Source: Pelagibacteraceae bacterium AG-414-E02
GTDB taxonomy: Bacteria > Pseudomonadota > Alphaproteobacteria > Pelagibacterales > Pelagibacteraceae
Direction of reading: 5' to 3'
NCBI GenBank assembly: GCA_003214615.1
Contig: QCLK01000002.1
Coordinates: 62,001 to 126,000, forward strand
Length of the DNA: 64,000 nucleotides
In this document: positions 8,938-16,084 of the stretch, in pieces
How the letters are laid out: each line of letters starts with the position of its first letter
Numbering within the stretch: the stretch's first letter is position 1
The notes under the pieces: generated by a model
Database searches by the model: none
Seen by the model: the letters and a program-made list of their open reading frames with translations, nothing else
Told to the model about the DNA's origin: nothing
Made by a program: the position numbers and the translations under genes

Positions 8938-9843
8938 ATGGCAATTACTAAATCGAAAACGCTAAAGATAGATTACTTTAGTTACGCTAAGGCCTTCTTC
9001 AATCTAATGAAGCCTAGAGTGATGTCATTGGTAATTTTTACGTGTGCTGTAGGTTTATTAATTGCACCAGAAAAAATTAATTTTTTTGATGCTATTTTTT
9101 CATTAATGGCTGTTGCTCTGGGCTCGGGGGCAGCAGGGGCATTGAACATGTGGTATGAGTCAGATCTAGACTCACTTATGTCAAGAACGTGCCTTAGACC
9201 TATCCCGACAGGGAAGCTAAGCAAAAATCAGGCACTTATTTTTGGTATAATATCGTCGATTGTTTCTGTAGTTGCTCTTTATATTTTTTCTAATTTAATC
9301 GCGGCAACTACATTGGTAATAACAATTCTTTTCTATGTTTTTGTTTATACAATTTGGCTTAAAAGAAAAACTCCACAAAATATTGTTATAGGAGGGGCCT
9401 CAGGAGCTTTGCCCCCTGTAATTGGTTGGTCAATAGCTACAAATAACATAACACTTGAGCCAATTATTTTATTTTTAATTATATTTGTTTGGACCCCATC
9501 TCATTTTTGGGCATTAAGTCTCTATAAGTTAGAAGATTATAGAAAAGCAAGAATTCCAATGCTACCTATCACTTCAGGTGTAAGAGCAACAAAATTTAAC
9601 ATATTTGTATATTCATTAATTTTATTTCCAATTGCTTTATCACCATATTTTTTAAATTTTTCCGGATTAATATATTTAATATTTGCAACATTATTAAGTG
9701 GTTATTATGTATTTATATCTTATTGCCTATTGAAAGAAAAAAATTCTACAGTAGAAAAGAAATTAGCTATAAAATTATTTACCTATTCTATATTATATCT
9801 GTTTATGATTTTTTCCTTTGTTTTAATTGATAAAGCTATATAA
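8938..9843 (+). CDS. ctaB: Protoheme IX farnesyltransferase (heme O synthase)
   Basis: A 301-residue UbiA-superfamily prenyltransferase. It has the N-terminal FNLMKPRVMSLV, the first Asp motif NMWYESDLDSLMSRT followed by RPIPTGKLS, and the second motif YKLEDYRKARIPMLP after WTPSHFWALSLYK, all diagnostic of CtaB/CyoE. It adds the farnesyl group to heme B, the first step toward heme A for the oxidase encoded just upstream. Many transmembrane helices. Heme A synthase (ctaA) is not in this window. Confidence 0.93.
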   Translation: MAITKSKTLKIDYFSYAKAFFNLMKPRVMSLVIFTCAVGLLIAPEKINFFDAIFSLMAVALGSGAAGALNMWYESDLDSLMSRTCLRPIPTGKLSKNQALIFGIISSIVSVVALYIFSNLIAATTLVITILFYVFVYTIWLKRKTPQNIVIGGASGALPPVIGWSIATNNITLEPIILFLIIFVWTPSHFWALSLYKLEDYRKARIPMLPITSGVRATKFNIFVYSLILFPIALSPYFLNFSGLIYLIFATLLSGYYVFISYCLLKEKNSTVEKKLAIKLFTYSILYLFMIFSFVLIDKAI

Positions 9844-9860
9844 AGTTTTAAATATTTTAT

Positions 9861-10358
9861 ATGAGTTTTTATAAAAAAAAAATTTCGAAACATTATTTAA
9901 TTTTAATTTTTTTTATTTTACTAGCTCTAATTTTTTATTTTACTATAAATAGAATTCAAAAAGGAAATGAACTAGCGTTAAAGCCTATATCAATAAATTT
10001 ATTAACTAGCGTACATCCAAAATTATCTTGGAACTTTCAACCAGTAAAATCTAAAATTATTGTTCAACCCGGTGAAGTTAAAACTGTTGAGTATATTGTC
10101 GAAAATTTAAGCACAGAAGCCACTACAGGTATAGCCACGTTTGCTTATTTTCCTAATCAATTCGGAAATTATATAAGCAAAATAAACTGCTTTTGCTATG
10201 ATGCGCAAACTTTAAAGCCGAATCAAAAAAATAAGTTTGTGCTGGTAATAATGATTGATCCAGAGGTGACAAAAGATAGCAAGACAAAAGATATAAAGGA
10301 AGCTACTATTCAATTTACTTTTTTTGACTATAAAGAGTATAAAAAGAAAAAAAGCTAA
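9861..10358 (+). CDS. ctaG: Cytochrome c oxidase assembly protein, Cox11/CtaG family
   Basis: A 165-residue protein with one N-terminal helix (about 12-29) and a periplasmic beta domain. The copper-binding motif reads CFCY (family CFCF) in the stretch KINCFCYDAQTLKPNQ, followed by FVLVIMIDPE. It delivers copper to the CuB site of subunit I. The position after ctaB in the oxidase operon supports the call. It is somewhat shorter than typical Cox11 proteins (about 180-200), mainly at the N-terminus. The next ORF begins 2 nt after its stop. Confidence 0.88.
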   Translation: MSFYKKKISKHYLILIFFILLALIFYFTINRIQKGNELALKPISINLLTSVHPKLSWNFQPVKSKIIVQPGEVKTVEYIVENLSTEATTGIATFAYFPNQFGNYISKINCFCYDAQTLKPNQKNKFVLVIMIDPEVTKDSKTKDIKEATIQFTFFDYKEYKKKKS

Positions 10359-10360
10359 TT

Positions 10361-10549
10361 ATGACTTTAGAAATTTTAACATTAAAAACTAAAACAATAC
10401 TTCCTCTCTGTACAGTTTGTGTTACAGACAACAGTGGTGGAAAAATCGCCTTAACTATTATTATTTCAGCTTTAGTTCTTTTAGGGCTTGGAAATTGGGC
10501 TTGGAAGAAATATTTTTCAAATAAGAAGGAAATTTCCCAAGAAAAATAA
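10361..10549 (+). CDS. Small single-helix membrane protein at the end of the cox operon (unknown)
   Basis: A 62-residue ORF whose ATG is 2 nt after the ctaG stop (TAATTATG), a layout that favours translational coupling. It has an N-terminal stretch with a CTVC pair (LPLCTVCVTDNSGG), one clear hydrophobic helix (about 28-45, IALTIIISALVLLGLGNWAW) and a short basic tail. I do not recognise a family. An antisense ORF of 81 aa overlaps it but has no sensible context. A small accessory or assembly factor for the oxidase is an inference from position only. Confidence 0.5.
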   Translation: MTLEILTLKTKTILPLCTVCVTDNSGGKIALTIIISALVLLGLGNWAWKKYFSNKKEISQEK

Positions 10550-10573
10550 TTCAGGCCCAAAATATTAGTGGTT

Positions 10574-10602
10574 TTGCCTAGATAATATCAAAATTCTATA
10601 CT
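10574..10602 (+). promoter_or_regulatory. Candidate thrC promoter
   Basis: TTGCCT (10574-10579), a 17-bp spacer and TATACT (10597-10602). The predicted start of transcription (about 10609) is only about 5 nt before the thrC ATG at 10614, and GGGAGG at 10607-10612 is 1 nt from the ATG. If real, the mRNA is nearly leaderless. Confidence 0.45.
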
Positions 10603-10613
10603 AATAGGGAGGT

Positions 10614-11993
10614 ATGGAATATATAAGTACCAGAAATATTAAAAAAACTTTTATGTTTAAGGATGTTTTTTTAAAAGGCCTAGCACCTGATGGAGGTCTT
10701 TTTGTTCCAAAAAATTTTCCTAAATACAATTCAGCAGAACTAGAAAATTTAAGAAGGTTTTCTTACAAAGATTTAGCGACAAAGATAATTTATAAATTTT
10801 GCAATGATGAATTTAGCGAACAAGAAGTTAATAATTTAGTTCAAACTTCTTACAAAAATTTCAGAATTAAAGAAGTAGTTAAAATAAAAAAATTGGGAAA
10901 ATTAAATTTATTAGAGCTGTTTCATGGTCCCACTTTAGCATTTAAAGATATAGCCATGCAGATTATCGGAAACATGTATGAAAAAATTCTTAGAAAAAAT
11001 AATTTAAAAATTAATATCATTGTAGCTACTTCGGGAGATACTGGTGCAGCAGCAATAAGTGCAATAAAGAATAGGAAAAATATGAAAATTTTTGTTCTAC
11101 ATCCTGATAAAAAAATATCAGAAGTTCAACGAAAATTTATGACCACAGTCAACTCGAAAAATGTGTTCAATATTGCTTTAGACGGAAATTTTGATGACTG
11201 TCAGAAGTTAGTGAAACTTATGTTTAATGATAAAGCTTTTAGAAATTCAGCAAATATGTCCGGAGTAAATTCAATAAATTGGTCAAGAATTGTTTTTCAA
11301 ATTGTTTATTATTTTTTTGCGTATTTCCAGATTGCTAAAAAAGGGGAAAAAATCAACTTTTCAGTACCAACAGGAAATTTTGGAGATATTTACGCAGGTT
11401 ATGTTGCAAAGAAAATGGGTCTACCTATTAATAAATTGGTAATAGCTACAAATAAAAATGATATTCTAAAAAGAGTTATTAAAACAGGCCTATATAAACC
11501 TACGAAGGCTTATCACACGGTTTCTCCCAGTATGGATATCCAGGTAGCCAGCAATTTTGAAAGGCTTATTTTTGATGTTTGTTCACGTAATTCTAGCCGC
11601 ACTTCTAAACTTATGGGTGATCTTAATAAAAAAGGTAAATTTGAGATAGAAAAGAAAGAGCTATCAAAAATTAAAGATCATTTTATTTCAGAAAGTTTAT
11701 CAGAAGAAGAAACTAAATTAGTTATAAATAGGATTTATAAGAGTAAAAAAATATTAATTGATCCACATACGGCAGTTGGTTTGGGTGTATTAAAAAAAAT
11801 ACCCCTGAAAGGAAACACAATAACTTTAGCAACTGCTCATCCATCAAAATTTTCTGAAGTTGTTGCAAAGTCAACTAGCTTAAAGCCTGAATTACCTGAA
11901 AAATTAAAAAATATATTAATTAAAAAAGAAAGTTACGCAAAACTACCAAACGACTTAAAAACTATTCAAAAATATATTTTAAAAAAAATATAA
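10614..11993 (+). CDS. thrC: Threonine synthase
   Basis: A 459-residue PLP enzyme that converts O-phosphohomoserine to threonine. The start YISTRN and DGGLFVP match the long ThrC class. The PLP lysine is K111 in LAFKDIAMQ, the phosphate loop is ATSGDTGAAAI, and TVNSKNVFNIALDGNFDDCQ is a strong family signature. Length is normal. Homoserine kinase (thrB) lies nearby on the opposite strand, so the two steps are close but not in one operon. The stop is 1 bp from the rnhA stop on the other strand. Confidence 0.95.
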   Translation: MEYISTRNIKKTFMFKDVFLKGLAPDGGLFVPKNFPKYNSAELENLRRFSYKDLATKIIYKFCNDEFSEQEVNNLVQTSYKNFRIKEVVKIKKLGKLNLLELFHGPTLAFKDIAMQIIGNMYEKILRKNNLKINIIVATSGDTGAAAISAIKNRKNMKIFVLHPDKKISEVQRKFMTTVNSKNVFNIALDGNFDDCQKLVKLMFNDKAFRNSANMSGVNSINWSRIVFQIVYYFFAYFQIAKKGEKINFSVPTGNFGDIYAGYVAKKMGLPINKLVIATNKNDILKRVIKTGLYKPTKAYHTVSPSMDIQVASNFERLIFDVCSRNSSRTSKLMGDLNKKGKFEIEKKELSKIKDHFISESLSEEETKLVINRIYKSKKILIDPHTAVGLGVLKKIPLKGNTITLATAHPSKFSEVVAKSTSLKPELPEKLKNILIKKESYAKLPNDLKTIQKYILKKI

Positions 11994-11994
11994 T

Positions 11995-12441
11995 TTAAAT
12001 TGGAGTAGCTTTTTTTGCCAAACTGTCGGCTAACTCATTCATTGGATTTTCCGAGTGCCCTTTTACCCAGTGCCATTCAACTTTGTTATATTCATTTAAT
12101 TCTTTTAATTTTTTCCAAAGATCAACATTTTTTACATTTTTTTTGTCAGTTGTTTTCCAATTGTTTTTTTCCCAATTATTGATCCAGATAGTAATTCCAT
12201 CTTTTACATAGTTAGAATCGGTATAAATTTTTATTTGCTTCAAAGATAATTGTTTTTTTTCTTGTTGTGCACAATATTCCAAAGCTTTAATTGCAGCAGT
12301 CAATTCCATTCGATTATTAGTAGTCAATTTTTCACCACCAAATAATTCTTTCTTACCATTTTCTGATAAAATTATGGCAGCCCATCCTCCGGGACCAGGG
12401 TTTCCTGTACAAGCTCCATCTGTATAAATTTTAACTTCCAT
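11995..12441 (-). CDS. rnhA: Ribonuclease HI
   Basis: A 148-residue RNase HI. The catalytic D-E-D-D set is visible: the Asp of [16 protein letters not shown], the Glu of [12 protein letters not shown], the Asp of [12 protein letters not shown] and the late Asp of [20 protein letters not shown] supplies the flexible-loop His. It cleaves the RNA strand of RNA:DNA hybrids. Its ATG is 2 bp from the thrB stop, and the thrB-rnhA pairing is common in Alphaproteobacteria. Full length. Confidence 0.95.
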   Translation of the reverse strand: MEVKIYTDGACTGNPGPGGWAAIILSENGKKELFGGEKLTTNNRMELTAAIKALEYCAQQEKKQLSLKQIKIYTDSNYVKDGITIWINNWEKNNWKTTDKKNVKNVDLWKKLKELNEYNKVEWHWVKGHSENPMNELADSLAKKATPI

Positions 12442-12443
12442 AA

Positions 12444-13412
12444 TTAAAAAAAATAATCTTGATAATTTTTTACACTGTTATGAAACTCTAATCTTTTTAG
12501 ATATTCTACGGGGTCTTTAATTTTTACAATTGCACCCTCTATTAAATTTAAATAATCAAAAACTCTTGTGAGTAGAAATCTTATAGCAGCACCTTGACAT
12601 AATATTTTTAAAGATTTTTTTTCTTCTTCGGTTAATTTTCTTATATTAGAATATCCATCAATAAATTTTTTTGCCTTAGTTACATTAAAACTTAAATTTT
12701 CCTTTATTCCTTCAAAACATAATGCATTCAAACATATAGCTATCTCAAATGCATAAAAATCATTGCAAGAAAAATAATAATCAATAATTCCAGACAACTT
12801 ACTATTTTTAAAGAAAATATTATCAGGAAATAAATCTGCATGAATAATTCCAGAAGGAATATCTTTAGGCCATTTTTCCTCAATCTCATCTAAATTTTTT
12901 TCAATAATTTTTGGTAAATCTCGATCAATTTTTGAACAGTCATCTTTAACTTTATTGTAAATTTTTCTCCAAGAATTAACCGAAAGTCTATTTTCTCTTT
13001 TGCCTGCTAAATCTTTTGTGATTGAATGTAATTTTGCAGTATTAACACCAACCTCAAAGCAATCATTTGGATTTAAAGTCTTTTTTGACGTACCATTTAA
13101 AAAAGATACAACCGCTGCCTTTTTTCCTAGTATTTCAGATATATAATTACCATTTTTATTTATTATAGGTTCTGGAGCAGGAAAATTTTTGTTAAAAAGA
13201 TTTTTCATCAGGCTTATAAAAAAAGGCAAATCTTTTTCATCAACTCTTTTTTCATATAAAGTGAGAATAAACTTACCTTTTTCAGTTTGGATAAAATAAT
13301 TAGTGTTTTCTATACCTTCTTTTATTTCTTTATAATTTAATAATTTGCCCAAGTGGTACTTGGAAAAGAATTGTTCTAATTCACCAAGAGATAATTTTGT
13401 GTATACAGCCAT
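12444..13412 (-). CDS. thrB: Homoserine kinase (choline-kinase fold, alphaproteobacterial ThrB)
   Basis: 322 residues of the APH/choline kinase fold. [22 protein letters not shown] forms the N-lobe nucleotide loop, [11 protein letters not shown] is the catalytic Brenner-type loop (HxDLxxxN), and [12 protein letters not shown] carries the metal-binding Asp. This fold, with the start MAVYTKLS, is the non-GHMP homoserine kinase found in Alphaproteobacteria. It phosphorylates homoserine for threonine synthase, encoded nearby (thrC). Upstream is the short divergent spacer shared with the CDGSH gene. Confidence 0.9.
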   Translation of the reverse strand: MAVYTKLSLGELEQFFSKYHLGKLLNYKEIKEGIENTNYFIQTEKGKFILTLYEKRVDEKDLPFFISLMKNLFNKNFPAPEPIINKNGNYISEILGKKAAVVSFLNGTSKKTLNPNDCFEVGVNTAKLHSITKDLAGKRENRLSVNSWRKIYNKVKDDCSKIDRDLPKIIEKNLDEIEEKWPKDIPSGIIHADLFPDNIFFKNSKLSGIIDYYFSCNDFYAFEIAICLNALCFEGIKENLSFNVTKAKKFIDGYSNIRKLTEEEKKSLKILCQGAAIRFLLTRVFDYLNLIEGAIVKIKDPVEYLKRLEFHNSVKNYQDYFF

Positions 13413-13466
13413 TTTTCAAAATATTTATATCCTTTTTTTAATATTAATATAGGATATTGTTGTTTT

Positions 13467-13706
13467 ATGACAAATCCCACATCATCTCAAAATGCTCCTT
13501 ATAAGGTTAAAGTTGAAAAAGACAAAACTTATTCTTGGTGTTCTTGTGGGTTGTCCAATAAACAGCCTTTTTGTGATGGTTCTCATAAAGGAGGACTATT
13601 TAAATCAGTTAAGTATTTAGCCAAATCAGATAAAGAAGTTTGGTTTTGTGGTTGCAAACGTACTAGACACCAACCATTTTGTGATGGATCACATTCTAAG
13701 CCTTAG
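13467..13706 (+). CDS. Double CDGSH iron-sulfur domain protein
   Basis: A 79-residue protein with two complete CDGSH units. The first is C25, C27, C36, H40 (CSCGLSNKQPFCDGSH); the second is C61, C63, C72, H76 (CGCKRTRHQPFCDGSH). Each binds one [2Fe-2S] cluster with three Cys and one His, as in mitoNEET relatives with tandem motifs. No signal or membrane segment is seen, so it is cytoplasmic. Such proteins act in redox sensing or Fe-S handling; the role here is unknown. The 3' end overlaps the atpF end by 11 bp on the other strand. Confidence 0.92.
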   Translation: MTNPTSSQNAPYKVKVEKDKTYSWCSCGLSNKQPFCDGSHKGGLFKSVKYLAKSDKEVWFCGCKRTRHQPFCDGSHSKP

Positions 13707-14196
13707 AAGAACTTTTCAAAGTGGATTTGGCTTGTTCAAAACTTTTTGTATAAAATTTTTCTAATTTGTCTTTTTCAACTGAATTTTTAATTAATTCCTC
13801 AACAGTTTCTATGCTAATTTTAATTGAAATATTTTTAATATCTTTTAAAGCATTTTCCTTCATCTGAGTAATTTTTTGTTCAGTATTTCTTTTTTTATTT
13901 TCCATAAAAAAATCAAATTTTTTAGTTTTATCTATTATGTTTTTTTCCACTTCTTTTTTTGCTAGAGTAATAATTTGTTGTGTTTCTTTTTTTGATTTAT
14001 CGATCTTGTTTTCATAACTGCTTAATAAATTTTTGGCTTCAACTTTAAGTTTTTCAGCTTCGTTTAATTCCTTTTTTATCTCGTCTATTTGATGTGATAA
14101 TGAATTATTTACTTTTTGAGGAATTTTTAAATAAATTAATACGCCTACAAATATAAAAAAAGATATTGCCACCCAAAAAGTTGCATCAATAATCAT
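13696..14196 (-). CDS. atpF: ATP synthase F0 subunit b
   Basis: A 166-residue protein with one N-terminal helix (ATFWVAISFFIFVGVLIYL) followed by a long charged amphipathic coil rich in Lys and Glu. This is the peripheral stalk layout of subunit b. It is the second of two b-type genes, and in Alphaproteobacteria the order a, c, b', b makes this b. It overlaps the b' gene by 4 nt. The stalk holds F1 against the a subunit. The F1 genes are not in the window. Confidence 0.9.
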   Translation of the reverse strand: MIIDATFWVAISFFIFVGVLIYLKIPQKVNNSLSHQIDEIKKELNEAEKLKVEAKNLLSSYENKIDKSKKETQQIITLAKKEVEKNIIDKTKKFDFFMENKKRNTEQKITQMKENALKDIKNISIKISIETVEELIKNSVEKDKLEKFYTKSFEQAKSTLKSSSKA

Positions 14197-14771
14197 ATAT
14201 ATTTTTCTATCTTTCTCTTAACGACATCATTTACAGTAGCAGCAACGTTGCTTTGATTAACCTGGGCATCAATTATTTGTTTAACTATATCAGTTGATGT
14301 TTCGGTAGCTATTTTGTTTATATTTAAAATAGATGTTTTTTTTAAATTTTTAACTTCACGTTCTATTACAGCTAATTCCTTATCAATCTCATCATTAAAT
14401 TTTTGTTTTTTGTTCTCAATATTTTCGTCAAGTTTTTTTCTTTCGTCTTCAATAATTTTTTTTGCTTCCTTTTTTGTATCCTCGATTATTTTATTGTATT
14501 CTACTAGCTTTTTTTCAGCATCTTCTTTTAATTTTTGTGCCTGGTGCAAATCGTTAACTACTTTGGATTTTCTTGTTTCAATATTATAAGTAATTTTGGG
14601 CAAAAATATTTTCCAAATAATTAAATATAAACTTGTAAAAGTTAATAATAACCAAAATATTTGTGCTGCCCAAAATTCAGGGTTTAATTGAGGCATTCCC
14701 GCCTCTGATCCAAAAGCGCGATTTACCAAAACAAACATCGCAATGCATAAAGCAAAGCAAAAATTTTTCAT
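14193..14771 (-). CDS. ATP synthase F0 subunit b'
   Basis: 192 residues. A signal-like hydrophobic N-terminus (FCFALCIAMFVLVNRAFG) is followed by MPQLNPEFWAAQIFWLLLTF, the conserved b' motif and membrane anchor, then a long coiled coil of about 120 residues. Photosynthetic bacteria and Alphaproteobacteria use a b/b' heterodimer in place of the b2 homodimer. The gene lies between atpE and atpF with minimal spacing. Confidence 0.9.
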   Translation of the reverse strand: MKNFCFALCIAMFVLVNRAFGSEAGMPQLNPEFWAAQIFWLLLTFTSLYLIIWKIFLPKITYNIETRKSKVVNDLHQAQKLKEDAEKKLVEYNKIIEDTKKEAKKIIEDERKKLDENIENKKQKFNDEIDKELAVIEREVKNLKKTSILNINKIATETSTDIVKQIIDAQVNQSNVAATVNDVVKRKIEKYI

Positions 14772-14786
14772 AACTAAACTTTATTT

Positions 14787-15014
14787 TTAAAATGCAAATA
14801 AAATTATCAAGGCAACAACTAATCCAAACAACCCGGTAGCTTCTGCCAAAGCAAATCCCAACAATAAGTTTGGAAATTGTTTTTGTGCTGCCGAAGGATT
14901 TCTCATTGCGCCAGATAAATAGTTCCCAAAAATAAGGCCTATACCAACCCCAGCTCCCGCAAGCGCTATTGCTGCAAGACCTGCCCCTATCATCTTAGCT
15001 GCTTCTAACTCCAT
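14787..15014 (-). CDS. atpE: ATP synthase F0 subunit c
   Basis: A 75-residue hairpin protein of two helices. The helix-helix glycine pattern GAGVGIG, the polar loop MRNPSAAQKQFP (normal form R-N-P) and the ion-binding Glu in LGFALAEATGLFGL are all present. The residues next to the Glu do not show the Na+ signature (Gln in helix 1, Glu-Ser in helix 2), so H+ coupling is likely. Its GGAGG ribosome site is the clearest in the operon. Confidence 0.95.
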   Translation of the reverse strand: MELEAAKMIGAGLAAIALAGAGVGIGLIFGNYLSGAMRNPSAAQKQFPNLLLGFALAEATGLFGLVVALIILFAF

Positions 15015-15024
15015 TATTTCCTCC
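15015..15024 (-). promoter_or_regulatory. Strong Shine-Dalgarno site of atpE
   Basis: On the minus strand AAAGGAGG precedes the atpE ATG with a 5-nt spacer, a near-perfect site. Most genes here lack any clear SD. A strong site fits the many c-subunit copies per F0 ring. Confidence 0.6.
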
Positions 15025-15029
15025 TTTGT

Positions 15030-15764
15030 TTAATGGTGTAAATTTAATGCATCATTTAAATATATGCATGTTAAAATTGCAAAAACATAAGCTTGAAGGA
15101 AAGCAACAAGTATTTCAAGCCCTGTTAATGCAACAGAAAAACCAAGTGGTAACCATCCACCTAGCAATCCTAGACTTACAACAAACCCCCCAAACACTTT
15201 TAACATAGTGTGGCCAGCCATCATGTTAGCGAACAGTCGCACTGATAGACTTACAGGTCTGCTTAAATAAGATATAATTTCTATAACAACAATCAAAGGT
15301 AAAAGAACAATCGGAACTCCTTTAGGCACAAAGAGCTCTAAATATCTAATACCATGTTTAACAAATCCTAGAATCGTAACTCCGATAAAAATTATTGCTG
15401 CCAGAATAAAAGTTATAATAATATGGCTAGTTACAGTAAAGGAATATGGCAACATTCCTATCATATTACAAAAGAGCACAAACATAAATAAAGTAAAAAT
15501 AAATGGAAAAAAAGGTTTAGCTTTTGATCCCGCTGTATCGTTAATCATTTTCGCAACAAATGTATAACTCATTTCTGAGATCAGTTGCATTTTTGTAGGT
15601 ATCAATAATTTTTTTTTAGTTGAAATAAATAGTAAAAATAAAATAGTTGCCGCACTTAAAACCATAAAAAGACTAGCATTTGTGAAAGAAAAATTTACTG
15701 AACCCAAAACTATTTCTGGACCTATTCTGTAAACTTCAAATTGATGCATTGGATTTGTTGCCAT
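15030..15764 (-). CDS. atpB: ATP synthase F0 subunit a
   Basis: A 244-residue polytopic protein. The essential Arg lies in YLSRPVSLSVRLFANMMAGH, next to the conserved Asn and the His of the GH pair. LLGGWLPLGFSVALTGLEILVAFLQAYVF forms the last helices, with the Glu and Gln that line the proton path. Subunit a forms the half-channels against the c ring. It sits 9 nt after atpI and 15 nt before atpE, all one transcription unit. Confidence 0.95.
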   Translation of the reverse strand: MATNPMHQFEVYRIGPEIVLGSVNFSFTNASLFMVLSAATILFLLFISTKKKLLIPTKMQLISEMSYTFVAKMINDTAGSKAKPFFPFIFTLFMFVLFCNMIGMLPYSFTVTSHIIITFILAAIIFIGVTILGFVKHGIRYLELFVPKGVPIVLLPLIVVIEIISYLSRPVSLSVRLFANMMAGHTMLKVFGGFVVSLGLLGGWLPLGFSVALTGLEILVAFLQAYVFAILTCIYLNDALNLHH

Positions 15765-15773
15765 TTTTTTCTT

Positions 15774-16064
15774 CTATTTTTTTAGGTTTTTTTGTATTTT
15801 TTTTGCTGATTTAATAACATTTAGAAATCCAGAAACTACACCTATAATAAAAAAACAAATTGTTAGTATTGGTTTAGTATCAAACCAACTGTCCAAAATA
15901 AACCCTATTGTTGAGCCAACAACTACAGCGGCAACCAATTCTGTGCTAATTTTTAAGGCAGTTCCTATAGATGTGACATTTGAACCATTATTTTTTATTT
16001 GATTTTTTTTGATTTTTTTTTTTGCAATCTCTAAGCGAGTTGATATGTCTTTAATATTTTTCAT
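15774..16064 (-). CDS. atpI: AtpI-like F0F1 ATP synthase accessory protein
   Basis: 96 residues: a basic N-terminus rich in Lys, then two helices (about 45-62 and 70-88) with the family features STELVAAVVVGSTIGFILDSWFDTKPILTI. This AtpI/AtpQ-type protein helps assemble the c ring or handle Mg2+. It starts the F0 set and follows smc by only 20 bp, so it may be read from a promoter inside or upstream of smc. Confidence 0.8.
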   Translation of the reverse strand: MKNIKDISTRLEIAKKKIKKNQIKNNGSNVTSIGTALKISTELVAAVVVGSTIGFILDSWFDTKPILTICFFIIGVVSGFLNVIKSAKKIQKNLKK

Positions 16065-16084
16065 AATTTTTGATTTACCAAAAG

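Noticed and set aside
10315-10560. Minus-strand ORF of 81 aa opposite the small cox-operon ORF
   Set aside because: It also overlaps the ctaG end and has no neighbour in its direction; the plus-strand ORF is the better choice.
14314-14589. Plus-strand ORF of 91 aa rich in Ser and Phe
   Set aside because: Antisense of the Lys/Glu coiled coil of subunit b'; composition is what that strand must give.
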